Shown: positions 1 through 8,165 of the stretch, in pieces | Position numbering within the stretch: position 1 is the stretch's first letter | Layout of the letters: every line of letters begins with the position of its first letter | Source of the DNA: Casp-actino8 sp964513215 | GTDB lineage: Bacteria; Actinomycetota; Acidimicrobiia; Acidimicrobiales; Ilumatobacteraceae | Assembly (NCBI GenBank): GCA_964513215.1 | Contig: CAZELU010000016.1 | Coordinates: forward strand, 1-43,785 | Length of the DNA stretch: 43,785 nt | Reading direction: 5' to 3' | Notes under the pieces: generated by a model | The model's input: only the letters and a program-made list of their open reading frames with translations | What the model was told of the DNA's origin: nothing | The model's database searches: none | Program-made: the position numbers and the translations under genes

Positions 1-477
1 ATCAAGCCCGAGTTCGACAAGCGCAACGTGAAGGTGATCGGCCTGTCGGTCGATCCGGTCGACAGCCACGTGAAGTGGGAAGGCGACATCGCCGAGACCC
101 AAGGCACGCCCGTCAACTTCCCGATGATCGGCGACCCCGATCGCACGGTGAGCGATCTCTACGACATGATCCACCCGAACGCCAACGACACGCTGACGGT
201 GCGCAGCGTGTTCGTGATCGGACCCGACAAGAAGGTGAAACTGACCATCACCTACCCCGCGTCCACCGGTCGCAACTTCGACGAAATCCTGCGCGTGATC
301 GACAGCCTGCAACTCACCGCGCAGTACAAGGTCGCCACACCGGCCAACTGGAAGGACGGCCAGGACGTCATCATCGGCGCCGCCGTCACCGACGACGAGG
401 CCAAGACGCTGTTCCCGCAGGGTTGGAAGACGGTCAAGCCGTACTTGCGCGTCCTCGCTCAGCCGAACAAGAAGTAG
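1..477 (+). CDS. 1-Cys type peroxiredoxin, 3' part only
   Basis: The reading frame is open from base 1 and ends with TAG at 475-477, giving the last 158 residues of a protein whose N-terminus lies before the window. The sequence VIGLSVDPVDSHVKW, followed by NFPMIGDPDRTVSDLYDMI and then VFVIGPDKKVKL, is the conserved central and C-terminal part of the AhpC/TSA Prx6 group, thiol peroxidases that reduce H2O2 and organic peroxides. The peroxidatic cysteine motif (PVCTTE type) would lie upstream and cannot be seen. The long C-terminal arm after residue 100 of this fragment is typical of Prx6 rather than of typical 2-Cys enzymes, but the 1-Cys assignment is by family resemblance. The gene is convergent with the next one, with no bases between the two stop codons. 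Confidence 0.9.
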   Translation: MKPEFDKRNVKVIGLSVDPVDSHVKWEGDIAETQGTPVNFPMIGDPDRTVSDLYDMIHPNANDTLTVRSVFVIGPDKKVKLTITYPASTGRNFDEILRVIDSLQLTAQYKVATPANWKDGQDVIIGAAVTDDEAKTLFPQGWKTVKPYLRVLAQPNKK

Positions 478-957
478 TCAACTCAGCCAGTTCTCTTCGA
501 CCCAGCGCTTCACCTCGGGAGCCAACTTCTCGAGGTGAGACGCTGGGTCGTTGCGTACGAGAGTCGCGCTGATCGGAACGTTCACGCGTTCCGGATCGCA
601 CACCAACGCTTCGGCGCCGAAGCGATCGGCGAGTTCTTTCACGTAGAAGTCACTCGACACCACCACGTGCGGGCCGTCGTCGAACGGCCACTTCGAACGC
701 AGCAACGTCATCCATTTGTCCCACAGACCCGCGTCGTTCCAGTCGTTGTGCAGAGAGTGCTGCACCCGGACAACCGTCACATCGGGGTGCAGATCTTGAA
801 GCCACTTCGCCCGCAGTTCACCCGGAGCCGCTTCACCATCCTTGGTGTTCACGAACACGACGAGACGCGCGCACCGTTCGGCCGCCCATCGAATCATGTA
901 CGAATGACCCAGATGGGGTGGATCGAACCGCCCGATGATGAGCCCCGTGGGGTGCAT
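478..957 (-). CDS. NadR/NMNAT-like nucleotidyltransferase
   Basis: A 159-residue protein of the nucleotidylyltransferase alpha/beta phosphodiesterase fold. The N-terminal GRFDPPHLGH (residues 9-18) is the HxGH-type nucleotide-binding motif, and the C-terminal ISATLVRNDP is the second signature (ISxTxxR), in the form seen in NadR-type nicotinamide-mononucleotide adenylyltransferases. The likely reaction is transfer of an adenylyl group from ATP to a mononucleotide such as NMN in NAD salvage; the substrate is inferred, not shown. The kinase domain that follows in enterobacterial NadR is absent, so this is a stand-alone transferase domain. The ATG start is supported by a TAGGTT hexamer (964-969) placed exactly 6 bases upstream, a leaderless arrangement. 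Confidence 0.75.
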   Translation of the reverse strand: MHPTGLIIGRFDPPHLGHSYMIRWAAERCARLVVFVNTKDGEAAPGELRAKWLQDLHPDVTVVRVQHSLHNDWNDAGLWDKWMTLLRSKWPFDDGPHVVVSSDFYVKELADRFGAEALVCDPERVNVPISATLVRNDPASHLEKLAPEVKRWVEENWLS

Positions 958-985
958 CGGGCCAACCTAACGGCAGACTGAAGAC
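958..985. promoter_or_regulatory. Back-to-back leaderless promoters
   Basis: Only 28 bases separate two divergent start codons. On the minus strand TAGGTT (964-969) lies 6 bases before the ATG at 957. On the plus strand CAGACT (974-979) lies 6 bases before the ATG at 986. Both fit the YANNNT -10 pattern repeated across the window. No Shine-Dalgarno sequence is present for either gene. Confidence 0.6.
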
Positions 986-1735
986 ATGTCGGAGTCCTCA
1001 ACCCCCACGCTCACGGCCGCTGCATCCGCCGTCGACGCGTTCAAGATCTACGGCAAGGGCGACAGCGAAGTGCGCGCCCTCGACGGCGTCACCGTCACGT
1101 TCGACGTCGGCCGCTTCACCGCCATCATGGGTCCCTCCGGATCGGGCAAGAGCACTCTCATGCACTGCCTCGCCGGTCTCGATTCACTCACCTCGGGCAC
1201 GGTGCGCATCGGCGACACCGACATCTCCGAGTTGAGCGACAAAGCACTCACGCGTCTGCGCCGCGAGCAAGTGGGCTTCATCTTCCAGGCCTACAACCTC
1301 ATTCCTACGCTCACGGCTCTCGAGAACATTCGACTCCCGCTCGACCTCGGTGGCGAGTCGGGCGATCAGGCCTGGATCGATCAAGTGGTCGATGCCGTCA
1401 ATCTGCGCGATCGCCTCGATCATCGTCCGAGCGAACTGTCGGGCGGTCAGCAGCAGCGTGTGGCCGTGGCCCGCGCGCTGGCCAGCCGGCCGCGCATCAT
1501 CTTCGCCGACGAACCCACCGGCAATCTCGACAGCCGCACCGGCACCGAGATCCTGAAGTTCATGCGTCGCGCCGTGAGTGAGTTCGGGCAGACCATCGTG
1601 ATGGTCACGCACGACGCCGTCGCCGCGTCGTACGCCGATCGTGTGGTGTTCCTCGCCGACGGCCGCATCGTCGACGAGATGACCGAGCCCACGGCCGATC
1701 GTGTTCTCGACCGCATGAAGAGCCTCGGCAGCTGA
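986..1735 (+). CDS. ABC transporter ATP-binding protein, MacB/LolD type
   Basis: A 249-residue ABC ATPase that should power the permease encoded next. Walker A GPSGSGKST is at residues 49-57, the Q-loop glutamine near residue 101, the signature LSGGQQQR at 151-158, Walker B IIFADEP at 171-177 and the H-loop histidine near 209. The sequence between Walker A and the signature (FIFQAYNLIPTLTALENI) is the form found with FtsX/MacB-type permeases (the lipoprotein and peptide exporter class, MacB/LolD/YknY), not with importers. The permease start follows the stop by 11 bases, so they form an operon. The exported substrate cannot be told from sequence. Probable function: mechanotransmission-type export or release of an envelope substrate. 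Confidence 0.93.
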   Translation: MSESSTPTLTAAASAVDAFKIYGKGDSEVRALDGVTVTFDVGRFTAIMGPSGSGKSTLMHCLAGLDSLTSGTVRIGDTDISELSDKALTRLRREQVGFIFQAYNLIPTLTALENIRLPLDLGGESGDQAWIDQVVDAVNLRDRLDHRPSELSGGQQQRVAVARALASRPRIIFADEPTGNLDSRTGTEILKFMRRAVSEFGQTIVMVTHDAVAASYADRVVFLADGRIVDEMTEPTADRVLDRMKSLGS

Positions 1736-1746
1736 CCTCCCTACTC

Positions 1747-4320
1747 ATGTCGTCCCCGGTCCCCCGTCTGACCCTGCGCGGAGTTCTCGCGCGCAAGTGG
1801 CGCATCTTCCTCACGGTGCTCGCTGTCGTGAGTGGTGTGGCGTTCGTGTCGGGCGCCTTCGTGCTCACCGACAGCGTCAAGCGCGCCATCAACGAACTGT
1901 TCGCCACACTCTCGGGCGAGGTCGACCTCGAAGTGCGATCGACCGTCGCCTTCGGTGATGCGGCTCGCGCCGAGCGCGACCCGGTTCCGTTCGAACTCAT
2001 CGATTCCATCGCCGCCGTGCCCGGCGTCGACAAGGTCGAGATCAACATCCTTCGCGCCGCCACGGTGATCACGTCCGACGGCGAACCGTTGCGAACCACC
2101 GGGCCGTCGTTCGGCATCGCGTGGGAGGGTCCCGACGGACTCGACGGCCGAACCTTGGTGGAAGGCGACATCGCTCGCGGCCCGGGCGAGATCACCCTCG
2201 ACCAGTCGTCGGCTCGCCGCGCCGGCTACGAGATCGGCGACACCGTCACGATCGTGGGCCCCACCGGCAAGGGCGAATTCGAACTGGTGGGCCTGAACGG
2301 CACCGGTAGCACCTCGAACGGCGGTGGCGCCGCCATCATCGCGTTCGAACCACAAACCGCCAACGAATTCCTCGGCGCCGAGAACCGCGCCGACTCGCTC
2401 TACATCGCCCTCTCCGATGGCGCATCGCGCGAGGACGTGCAGCAAGCGGTTCAGTCGGCGATCGACGCCAAGTACGAAGTGATCACCGGTGAGCAGTCGG
2501 CCAAGGAGACCGCCGGTGCGATCAACGACGTGATCGACATCTTCGGCAACGTGTTGCTCGGATTCGCCGCCGTGTCGCTGTTCGTGAGCGCGTTCCTCAT
2601 CTTCAACACCTTCGCCATCATCGTGAGCCAGCGCCTGCGCGAACTCGCGTTGTTGCGCGCCGTGGGTGCGAGTACACGCCAGATCCGCTCGATGATCGTC
2701 GGCGAATCGCTCATCGTGTCGGTGTTGGCCACCGTGCTCGGCATCTTCGCCGGCATGGGTGTGGCCGTGGGCATCGTCGCGCTCTTCAACGCCACCGGTG
2801 CGGCCTTCCCGTCGGCGTCACTCATCGTGTCGACCCGCACGATCCTCGCCTCGTTGTTCGTGGGTGTGGGTGTCACCGTCGCCGCGGCCATCATTCCGGC
2901 CATTCGCGCCGGCCGCATCCCACCAGTCGCCGCCATGCGACCCGAACTCGGCTTCACGGCACTGCAGAAGAACAAGCGCCTCGTGGTCGGCTCCGTCGTC
3001 ACCGCACTCGGTGTCGCGTTCTTCGGCACCGGCGTGTTCGTGCAACCCGGCAGCGTCGTGAGCACTCTGCTCCTCGCCGCCCTCGGTGCTGTGTTCATCT
3101 TCCTCGGCGTCTCCAGCCTGTCCACCACGGTGGCCGCGCCGGCCAGCCGTGTGATCAGCCGCACCCTCCCACTGCCGTTCTTCCCGATGACACGTTCGAT
3201 CCCGGGCCGTCTCGGCAGTCGGAACGCTCAGCGCACACCGCGTCGCACGGCATCCACAGCATCGGCACTCATGATCGGCCTCGCTCTCGTGAGCACCGTG
3301 GCCGTGGTGGCCGAATCGGTTCGCCAGACCTTCCGCGATCAGATCGAGGGTTCGGTCACGGCCGACTTCTTCATCTCGAACGGTCCGCAGAACTTCCAAG
3401 GTCTGCCCGCCGCGTTCGCCGAACGCCTGCAACAACTCCCCGAACTCGGTGCGGTGAGTCCGTTCCGCGCGACGGTGGCTCTGGTCAATGGTGACGAGAA
3501 GCAGATCGGCGCCGTGCGCGGCTCGGCTTTCAAGGATCTCGTCGACATCGAGTTGAAGACCGGCAGTGTCGACTCACTCGACGACGGCAAGATCCTGCTG
3601 CACGAAGATCCGGCCCGCGACTACGCCGTGGGCGTGGGCGACACACTCGACATCACCTGGCAGAACGGCACGAAGCAGACGCTGGAGGTAGGTGGCGTGT
3701 ACGCCGACTCCAGCATCGCCGGTAACTGGCTCATCGGACTCGACACACTCGCGGCGGTGTCAACCGCTCAACCGGTCGACTTCTTCATCGGAGCGAAAAT
3801 TGCCGAAGGTGTCACCATCGACGATGCACGGGTGGCGGTCGAGAAGATCGCCGAGGACTTCCCGAGTGCCGAGGTGCAGAACCAGGCCGAGTTCCAGCAG
3901 AGCCAGGAAGACCAGTTCAACCAGTTGCTCATCGTGATCTACGGCTTGCTCATCATCTCCATCGCCATCGCCGTCCTGGGTATCGCCAACACCATGGCGC
4001 TCAGTGTGTTCGAACGTACGCGCGAGTTCGGTCTGCTGCGCGCCGTTGGCATGAGCAAGAAGATGCTCAAGCGTTCGATCCGATGGGAAGCCGTGATCGT
4101 GGCCGTGTTCGGTGCCGTGCTCGGCATCGTCGTCGGTGTTCCGTTGGGCGCCGCCGTCACCTTCGCCCTGCCCGAATCGTTCGTGACCACCATCGTCGTT
4201 CCGTACAACACGATCGTCACGGTGCTCATCGCCGCCATCGTGGTGGGCGTGGTGGCGGCCATCGGTCCGGCCCGGCGGGCCGCCAAGCTCGACGTGCTCG
4301 AAGCGATCTCCGCGACCTGA
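1747..4320 (+). CDS. ABC transporter permease with two FtsX domains
   Basis: An 857-residue membrane protein, partner of the preceding ATPase. It has an N-terminal membrane segment (about residues 15-38), a large extracytoplasmic MacB_PCD-like domain (about 40-260), and a first FtsX block (about 268-400) with SQRLRELALLRAVGAS, the coupling-helix region that contacts the ATPase. A central pair of membrane segments follows, then another single segment near 506-525, a second extracytoplasmic domain (about 530-725) and a second FtsX block (about 728-855) with ERTREFGLLRAVGMS. The internal duplication gives the two-FtsX architecture usual for actinobacterial single-chain permeases, so one polypeptide may serve as the whole membrane unit. 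The length is normal for this group. No clear Shine-Dalgarno sequence precedes the ATG, so translation probably depends on coupling. Confidence 0.92.
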   Translation: MSSPVPRLTLRGVLARKWRIFLTVLAVVSGVAFVSGAFVLTDSVKRAINELFATLSGEVDLEVRSTVAFGDAARAERDPVPFELIDSIAAVPGVDKVEINILRAATVITSDGEPLRTTGPSFGIAWEGPDGLDGRTLVEGDIARGPGEITLDQSSARRAGYEIGDTVTIVGPTGKGEFELVGLNGTGSTSNGGGAAIIAFEPQTANEFLGAENRADSLYIALSDGASREDVQQAVQSAIDAKYEVITGEQSAKETAGAINDVIDIFGNVLLGFAAVSLFVSAFLIFNTFAIIVSQRLRELALLRAVGASTRQIRSMIVGESLIVSVLATVLGIFAGMGVAVGIVALFNATGAAFPSASLIVSTRTILASLFVGVGVTVAAAIIPAIRAGRIPPVAAMRPELGFTALQKNKRLVVGSVVTALGVAFFGTGVFVQPGSVVSTLLLAALGAVFIFLGVSSLSTTVAAPASRVISRTLPLPFFPMTRSIPGRLGSRNAQRTPRRTASTASALMIGLALVSTVAVVAESVRQTFRDQIEGSVTADFFISNGPQNFQGLPAAFAERLQQLPELGAVSPFRATVALVNGDEKQIGAVRGSAFKDLVDIELKTGSVDSLDDGKILLHEDPARDYAVGVGDTLDITWQNGTKQTLEVGGVYADSSIAGNWLIGLDTLAAVSTAQPVDFFIGAKIAEGVTIDDARVAVEKIAEDFPSAEVQNQAEFQQSQEDQFNQLLIVIYGLLIISIAIAVLGIANTMALSVFERTREFGLLRAVGMSKKMLKRSIRWEAVIVAVFGAVLGIVVGVPLGAAVTFALPESFVTTIVVPYNTIVTVLIAAIVVGVVAAIGPARRAAKLDVLEAISAT

Positions 4321-4333
4321 GTCGCCGCGATCG

Positions 4334-5209
4334 TCAGCCGAAATCGCGCAGATCGTCGAAGATTCGCACCCGCTGTCGGGCCGCCCGCGCTTCGTTCAGA
4401 TAAAGAACATCGGCCGGCGCAGACACCTCGAGAGACGAGGGCGGAACCAAGCGCTGGCCGTCGCCCGCCTGACAGGCGGTGCACCAGTACGCCATGCGGC
4501 GATCTTCACCTTGGCGCGCACCCGTGATGGACGAACCGCAACGCACGCACGGCTGACCCACCCGTCCGTACACCGACAACGATCGGTGGCCATCGCGCAC
4601 CGCGCGGCCCATGGCCTGAACGATCGTCCACACGTCGTCGTACTCGAGTTCGCTCACAGGAGTGAAGGGGCTCAACTCGAGTGCCCACAACACTTCCGAA
4701 CGATCGACGTTGCCGGACCCGACGAGAACATGAGGATCACCCAACGCGTCGAAGATCGACATGCCGGCTCGCACCGGATGGAACAGCCGCGTGACGACGG
4801 AGCCGAGGTCGACATCTTCCCGGCGCAGATCGGGACCGACCCCACCACTCTGGGGATGACGATGGCGATCGGGCATGCGATACGAATCGACGGCCACTGA
4901 TCCGAAGCACACCGCGGTCCATCCCGGCACTTCGATCACCACGCGAGCGAACGACATGGGAAGTCTCCACATCTGATTCGACCGATAGAGCTCCCACGAA
5001 CCCTTCCAGCGGACCCATGTCTCGAGCACGATGCCGTCGTCCCATTCGATCGAGACGCAACGACCATCGCGATGAATGCCCTCGATCACGCTGTGTTCGG
5101 AGGGCAACGGCCACAAACCGGCCACCGCATCGACGCGCAGGGTCGACTGATTCACGAGTGCGGTCCGCATGGCGGACACTGCACGATTCAGGCGGGCCCC
5201 TCCCGACAC
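4334..5209 (-). CDS. Fpg/Nei-family protein lacking catalytic N-terminus
   Basis: About 291 residues, resembling formamidopyrimidine/endonuclease VIII DNA glycosylases. The helix-two-turn-helix region is recognisable (LVGSGNVDRSEVLW), and so is the C-terminal zinc finger, with Cys pairs CVRC and CTAC separated by 17 residues. The N-terminal region aligns in length with the family, but it begins (M)SGGARLNRA where active enzymes begin PEG or PEL, so the nucleophilic proline and the adjacent glutamate are missing. The conserved lysine of the SRGKH motif is replaced (RDGRC). I prefer the GTG at 5209 because TACGCT lies 6 bases upstream and the length then fits the family; an in-frame GTG at 5236 would add nine residues and also lacks PE. 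No other frame nearby encodes MPEG. It may be a non-catalytic DNA-binding or lesion-sensing homologue. Confidence 0.75.
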   Translation of the reverse strand: MSGGARLNRAVSAMRTALVNQSTLRVDAVAGLWPLPSEHSVIEGIHRDGRCVSIEWDDGIVLETWVRWKGSWELYRSNQMWRLPMSFARVVIEVPGWTAVCFGSVAVDSYRMPDRHRHPQSGGVGPDLRREDVDLGSVVTRLFHPVRAGMSIFDALGDPHVLVGSGNVDRSEVLWALELSPFTPVSELEYDDVWTIVQAMGRAVRDGHRSLSVYGRVGQPCVRCGSSITGARQGEDRRMAYWCTACQAGDGQRLVPPSSLEVSAPADVLYLNEARAARQRVRIFDDLRDFG

Positions 5210-5221
5210 GATCCCAGCGTA
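5210..5221 (-). promoter_or_regulatory. Leaderless promoter -10 for Nei-like gene
   Basis: On the minus strand TACGCT (5216-5221) is followed by six bases and then the GTG at 5209. This matches the YANNNT-N6-start pattern seen at many other genes here and is the main argument for the chosen start. Confidence 0.5.
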
Positions 5222-5253
5222 GATTCGTGTCGACACGCTGTTGTGGCATACCC

Positions 5254-5565
5254 ATGAGCAACCGACCCGAACGCGACGACGAACCCCAACCGCAGAACGC
5301 CGACGCGGCCATGATCGAACGCGCGCGTCGCAAGTACGGAGCCGTCGGTGCGGTGGTGGCCAGCAGCATGCTCGGCATCGACCGAGTGCTCGGCCGCAAA
5401 CCCAAAGATGAGGAGCCAGCGGTGTGGGAAGCCTCGGGCGAGCCGGGCGACATCGACAACGACGGCATCACCATCGACGTCGACGACGAGACTCAGGTCG
5501 TCAGCAATCCCACGGCACGTCGCCGAACCCGCCGTGTGGTGAAGCGGCGCCCGAACGGCGACTGA
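5254..5565 (+). CDS. Small conserved hypothetical protein
   Basis: A 103-residue protein of unknown function. The N-terminus is charged and probably disordered (residues 1-18). A short predicted helix follows (AAMIERARRKYGAVGAVVAS), with a brief hydrophobic stretch that is too short to be a confident membrane segment, then an acidic middle (DIDNDGITIDVDDE) and a very basic tail (RRRTRRVVKRRPN). The acidic-basic polarity recalls small nucleoid- or ribosome-associated proteins, but this is a guess. The ATG at 5254 is chosen because the residues further upstream in this frame are the shadow of the divergent Nei-like gene. It is convergent with the DUF4916 gene, with 18 bases between them. Confidence 0.65.
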   Translation: MSNRPERDDEPQPQNADAAMIERARRKYGAVGAVVASSMLGIDRVLGRKPKDEEPAVWEASGEPGDIDNDGITIDVDDETQVVSNPTARRRTRRVVKRRPNGD

Positions 5566-5583
5566 CCGAGTCGGTCGAAAGCT

Positions 5584-6120
5584 CTAGGGCAATTCGCCGA
5601 CGTGGCCGAGAGCCAGTCGGAGCAGGCGATCCTGGCCACCCGTCATGTCGGCGGTGATCTTGACGCTGGCCGCCTCGGACGGACTGAACCACGCCAGGTC
5701 GAGCGCCTCCTGCGTGGGCGTGCACTCACCGTCGACCGGCACCACGTAAGCCAGGCTCACCGCGTGGTGGCGCGGATCGGTGAAGCCACTCACGTCAGGA
5801 TCGGGGAAGTACTCGGCGATCGTGAACGGCGCCGGGTTGGGTGGCACCCGCGGCAACGCGAGCGGGCCGAGATCCTTCTCGAGGTGGCGAATGAGCGCGT
5901 CACGCACACGCTCGCCGTACAGCACGCGGCCCGACACGAGCATGCGGCTGATCGATCCGTCGGCCGCCACGCGCAACAACAGACCAACCTGCACCACCCG
6001 ACCGTGCGAATCGACCCGCACCGGAACGGCGTCGACGTACACCAGCGGCACGTTGGCGCGGACCTGGGCCAATTGGTCGGGACTCAGCCAGGAAGTGCGA
6101 GTGTCGGTGTTGTCGCTCAC
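5584..6120 (-). CDS. DUF4916/Nudix-like protein
   Basis: A 178-residue protein. It resembles the actinobacterial DUF4916 group, which has a Nudix-like fold: LSPDQLAQVRANVPLVYVDA near the start, VVQVGLLLRVAADGSISRML in the middle, and the LVSGRVLYGERVRDALIRHL segment where Nudix proteins carry their helix. A canonical Nudix box (GX5EX7REUXEEXGU) is not present, so pyrophosphohydrolase activity is doubtful. The GTG start is preceded by GAGGA, a weak ribosome binding site with a short spacer. The stop is 18 bases from the convergent gene. The family name is recalled from sequence resemblance and not verified by a search. Confidence 0.65.
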   Translation of the reverse strand: MSDNTDTRTSWLSPDQLAQVRANVPLVYVDAVPVRVDSHGRVVQVGLLLRVAADGSISRMLVSGRVLYGERVRDALIRHLEKDLGPLALPRVPPNPAPFTIAEYFPDPDVSGFTDPRHHAVSLAYVVPVDGECTPTQEALDLAWFSPSEAASVKITADMTGGQDRLLRLALGHVGELP

Positions 6121-6166
6121 AGTTCCTCATTCTCCCAGATCGGTCCGACCGGTGTGAACGAATGGT

Positions 6167-6763
6167 TCACTTTCGAGTCGCGGCCCGCCGCGACCGCTCG
6201 GCGGCCTCCCGCACGACGCAGCCTGCGTGATGGTCGTTCACCAGACCCATCGACTGCATGAACGCGTACATGGTGGTCGGCCCCACGAACGACCAGCCCC
6301 GCTTCTTCAGATCTTTCGAGAGGGCGACCGACTCGGGCGACGTCACGAACGAGTAGACCTGATCGGGTGTCGGATCGGCTGGCCGTGATGCCGGATCGGG
6401 TTCGTAACGCCACACGAAGTCGGCCAACGACCCGAACTCGTCGACCAGATCGGCCACGCGGCCAGCGTTGTTGATGGTCGACTCGATCTTCCCCCGATGA
6501 CGAACGATCGACGCATCCTTCAGCAGCCGCTCCACATCGCGAGGCCCGAACCGAGCCACCCGCTCGGCATCGAAGTCGGCGAACACTCGACGGAAGTCGG
6601 CCCGCTTGTTCAGAATGGTGGACCACGACAATCCGCTCTGGAATCCTTCGAGGCAGATCTTCTCGAACAGGCGACGATCGTCGGCCACCGCGAAACCCCA
6701 TTCGGTGTCGTGGTACTCGATCATGAGAGGCGACGAGATCGCCCAAGCGCAGCGCTCACTCAT
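6167..6763 (-). CDS. tag: DNA-3-methyladenine glycosylase I
   Basis: A 198-residue protein that matches Tag, the constitutive glycosylase that removes 3-methyladenine from DNA in base excision repair. The zinc-clip residues are visible: C5 (RCAW), H18 (YHDTEWG) and the C-terminal H178 and C182 (NDHHAGC). The catalytic glutamate corresponds to E39 in LEGFQSGLSW. Its length is normal. The ATG at 6763 overlaps the stop of the upstream dioxygenase gene by four bases (ATGA), so translation is probably coupled to it. Why a Tag gene follows a TauD-type dioxygenase is not evident; a link to alkylation repair (AlkB is also a 2-oxoglutarate dioxygenase, but of another subfamily) is speculation. Confidence 0.93.
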   Translation of the reverse strand: MSERCAWAISSPLMIEYHDTEWGFAVADDRRLFEKICLEGFQSGLSWSTILNKRADFRRVFADFDAERVARFGPRDVERLLKDASIVRHRGKIESTINNAGRVADLVDEFGSLADFVWRYEPDPASRPADPTPDQVYSFVTSPESVALSKDLKKRGWSFVGPTTMYAFMQSMGLVNDHHAGCVVREAAERSRRAATRK

Positions 6764-7608
6764 GGGGCAACGGGACGCGAACCAGCAATGGTCGTGCGAT
6801 GCAGTTCGCGCCGGAATCCGCCGTAGTCGTTCACCGCCAGATGCTGAGTTGACCGGTTGTCCCAGATCACCACGTCTCCGGGCAGCCAGCGATGCCTGTA
6901 AGTGAAACGAGCGTCGGTCGAGTGATGATGCAGGAACGAGATCAGCGCCTGTGCTTCGTCGCGATCGAGACCATCGATGTCGCGCACGTACGCGCGGTTG
7001 AAGAAGAGCACGGTCTTGCCGGTCTCGGGGTGACGGCACACCATCGGGTGCCGGAACTCGTCGTTGGCCGCGTCGTCGCACACGATGGTCATTCCGCGCA
7101 TTCCCGAGTGAAGCGGCTGCATCTTGCGGCTGTAGGCGTCACGCGCGGTGTGAACCGCAGTGAGCGAGGACAAGCGCTCTCGGGTGCCGGCATCGAGCGC
7201 GTTCCACGAGGCGGTCATCGAGGTGAAGACGGTGTCGCCGCCCCACGGCGGAACGTCGACGGCAGCCAAGATCGTGAACGACGGTGGCTCGGGCTGGAAC
7301 GAGAAATCCGAGTGCCAGGCGCCGCCGAAATTGAACGCCGCTCCCTCGTCGGCCTCCTTCACCACCTTGATGATGTCGGGGTACTCGGGCATCGTCACCA
7401 CGAAGGGGGTTTCGCCCGAGGGGCCCAATCGACGCGAGAACGTCGACTGGTCGGCCGGGCTGATGAACTGGTCGCGCACCACCACGACCTCGTGCTCGCA
7501 GAGAGCGGCCCGAAACTCCGCCAGTTCGGAGCCGTGGAGATCGGCCAGGCGAACGTCGCGGATCTCGGCACCGAGAACTCCGGTCACGGGCGTGATCGAC
7601 ATGGCCAC
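6760..7608 (-). CDS. TauD/TfdA-family 2-oxoglutarate dioxygenase
   Basis: A 282-residue Fe(II)/2-oxoglutarate-dependent dioxygenase. The metal triad is H99-x-D101 (AWHSDFSF) plus distal H256 (TQHLAVNDY), and the arginine-rich RRELHR segment that follows supplies the 2-oxoglutarate carboxylate ligand. FFNRAYVRDIDGL and PGDVVIWDNRSTQH are typical of the alpha-ketoglutarate-dependent taurine/2,4-D/alkylsulfate dioxygenase family; the substrate cannot be fixed from sequence. With the alkylsulfatase elsewhere in the window, an organosulfur substrate is possible but unproven. The GTG at 7608 is chosen because TAGCGT (7616-7621) lies exactly 7 bases before it; an ATG two codons in is an alternative. 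It forms an operon with tag. Confidence 0.88.
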   Translation of the reverse strand: MAMSITPVTGVLGAEIRDVRLADLHGSELAEFRAALCEHEVVVVRDQFISPADQSTFSRRLGPSGETPFVVTMPEYPDIIKVVKEADEGAAFNFGGAWHSDFSFQPEPPSFTILAAVDVPPWGGDTVFTSMTASWNALDAGTRERLSSLTAVHTARDAYSRKMQPLHSGMRGMTIVCDDAANDEFRHPMVCRHPETGKTVLFFNRAYVRDIDGLDRDEAQALISFLHHHSTDARFTYRHRWLPGDVVIWDNRSTQHLAVNDYGGFRRELHRTTIAGSRPVAP

Positions 7609-7664
7609 GACGCGAACGCTAGTCGGCTCCGATGGTGGCTCGGCCCAGCGTCTATCGTGACGTC
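7609..7664. promoter_or_regulatory. Divergent leaderless promoters
   Basis: Minus strand: TAGCGT (7616-7621) with a 7-base spacer to the GTG at 7608. Plus strand: TATCGT (7653-7658) with a 6-base spacer to the ATG at 7665. Neither start has a recognisable Shine-Dalgarno sequence. Confidence 0.55.
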
Positions 7665-8144
7665 ATGTCGCAGCTCGAGATCCCGCGTTTCGGTGAACTG
7701 CTCGGCCCGTACATCGGACGCGTGCCGGCCGAGGCCATGCCACGCTTCCTCGCTCTCCTCGAGCGCACCGCCGCCGATCGCTATCGCCAGTGGGCCGATG
7801 ATCTCCCCGAGCACCGTGATGGTTTGTTGAAGTGCGCCGAGAGCGAAGACGAGATCGCCAACCGCATCGAAGGTGCGTTCGCTCTCGACGAGTCGTTGCG
7901 CGATCAACTCGTGGCGCCACTCCCAGAAGCCAAGAAGGTGTACTACGACACGTTCTCGCGATTCAGTGTGTGGGATCAGTTGCGCATTCAGGCCAACGCC
8001 GAACGACAAGGTGCGCAGGCTTGGCGAAACATCGCCGCGCGTCATCCCGATCAGCGAGTGATCGATGTCCTCGAGAGTTGTTCGCAGCTCGAAGAGGCCA
8101 GCGCCGACTATCTCGACGACTTAATCAGCCGCCACGCTTCGTGA
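7665..8144 (+). CDS. Conserved hypothetical, predicted all-helical
   Basis: A 159-residue soluble protein that I do not recognise. It is rich in Glu, Ala, Arg and Leu with heptad-like spacing throughout and has no signal peptide or membrane segment. Segments such as RYRQWADDLPEHRDGLLKCA and WRNIAARHPDQRVIDVLESC look like a helical bundle of the ferritin-like or DinB-like size class, but no metal-ligand pattern (ExxH pairs) can be seen. The ATG at 7665 is supported by the -10-like TATCGT 6 bases upstream. The next gene begins 21 bases after the stop with its own promoter, so the two need not be co-transcribed. Confidence 0.6.
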   Translation: MSQLEIPRFGELLGPYIGRVPAEAMPRFLALLERTAADRYRQWADDLPEHRDGLLKCAESEDEIANRIEGAFALDESLRDQLVAPLPEAKKVYYDTFSRFSVWDQLRIQANAERQGAQAWRNIAARHPDQRVIDVLESCSQLEEASADYLDDLISRHAS

Positions 8145-8152
8145 CCAACCGC

Positions 8153-8165
8153 TAGCGTCTTCACC
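8153..8165 (+). promoter_or_regulatory. Leaderless promoter -10 for MFS gene
   Basis: TAGCGT (8153-8158) is followed by seven bases and the GTG start at 8166. It is the same hexamer and spacing as at the decarboxylase gene (37298-37310). Confidence 0.5.
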
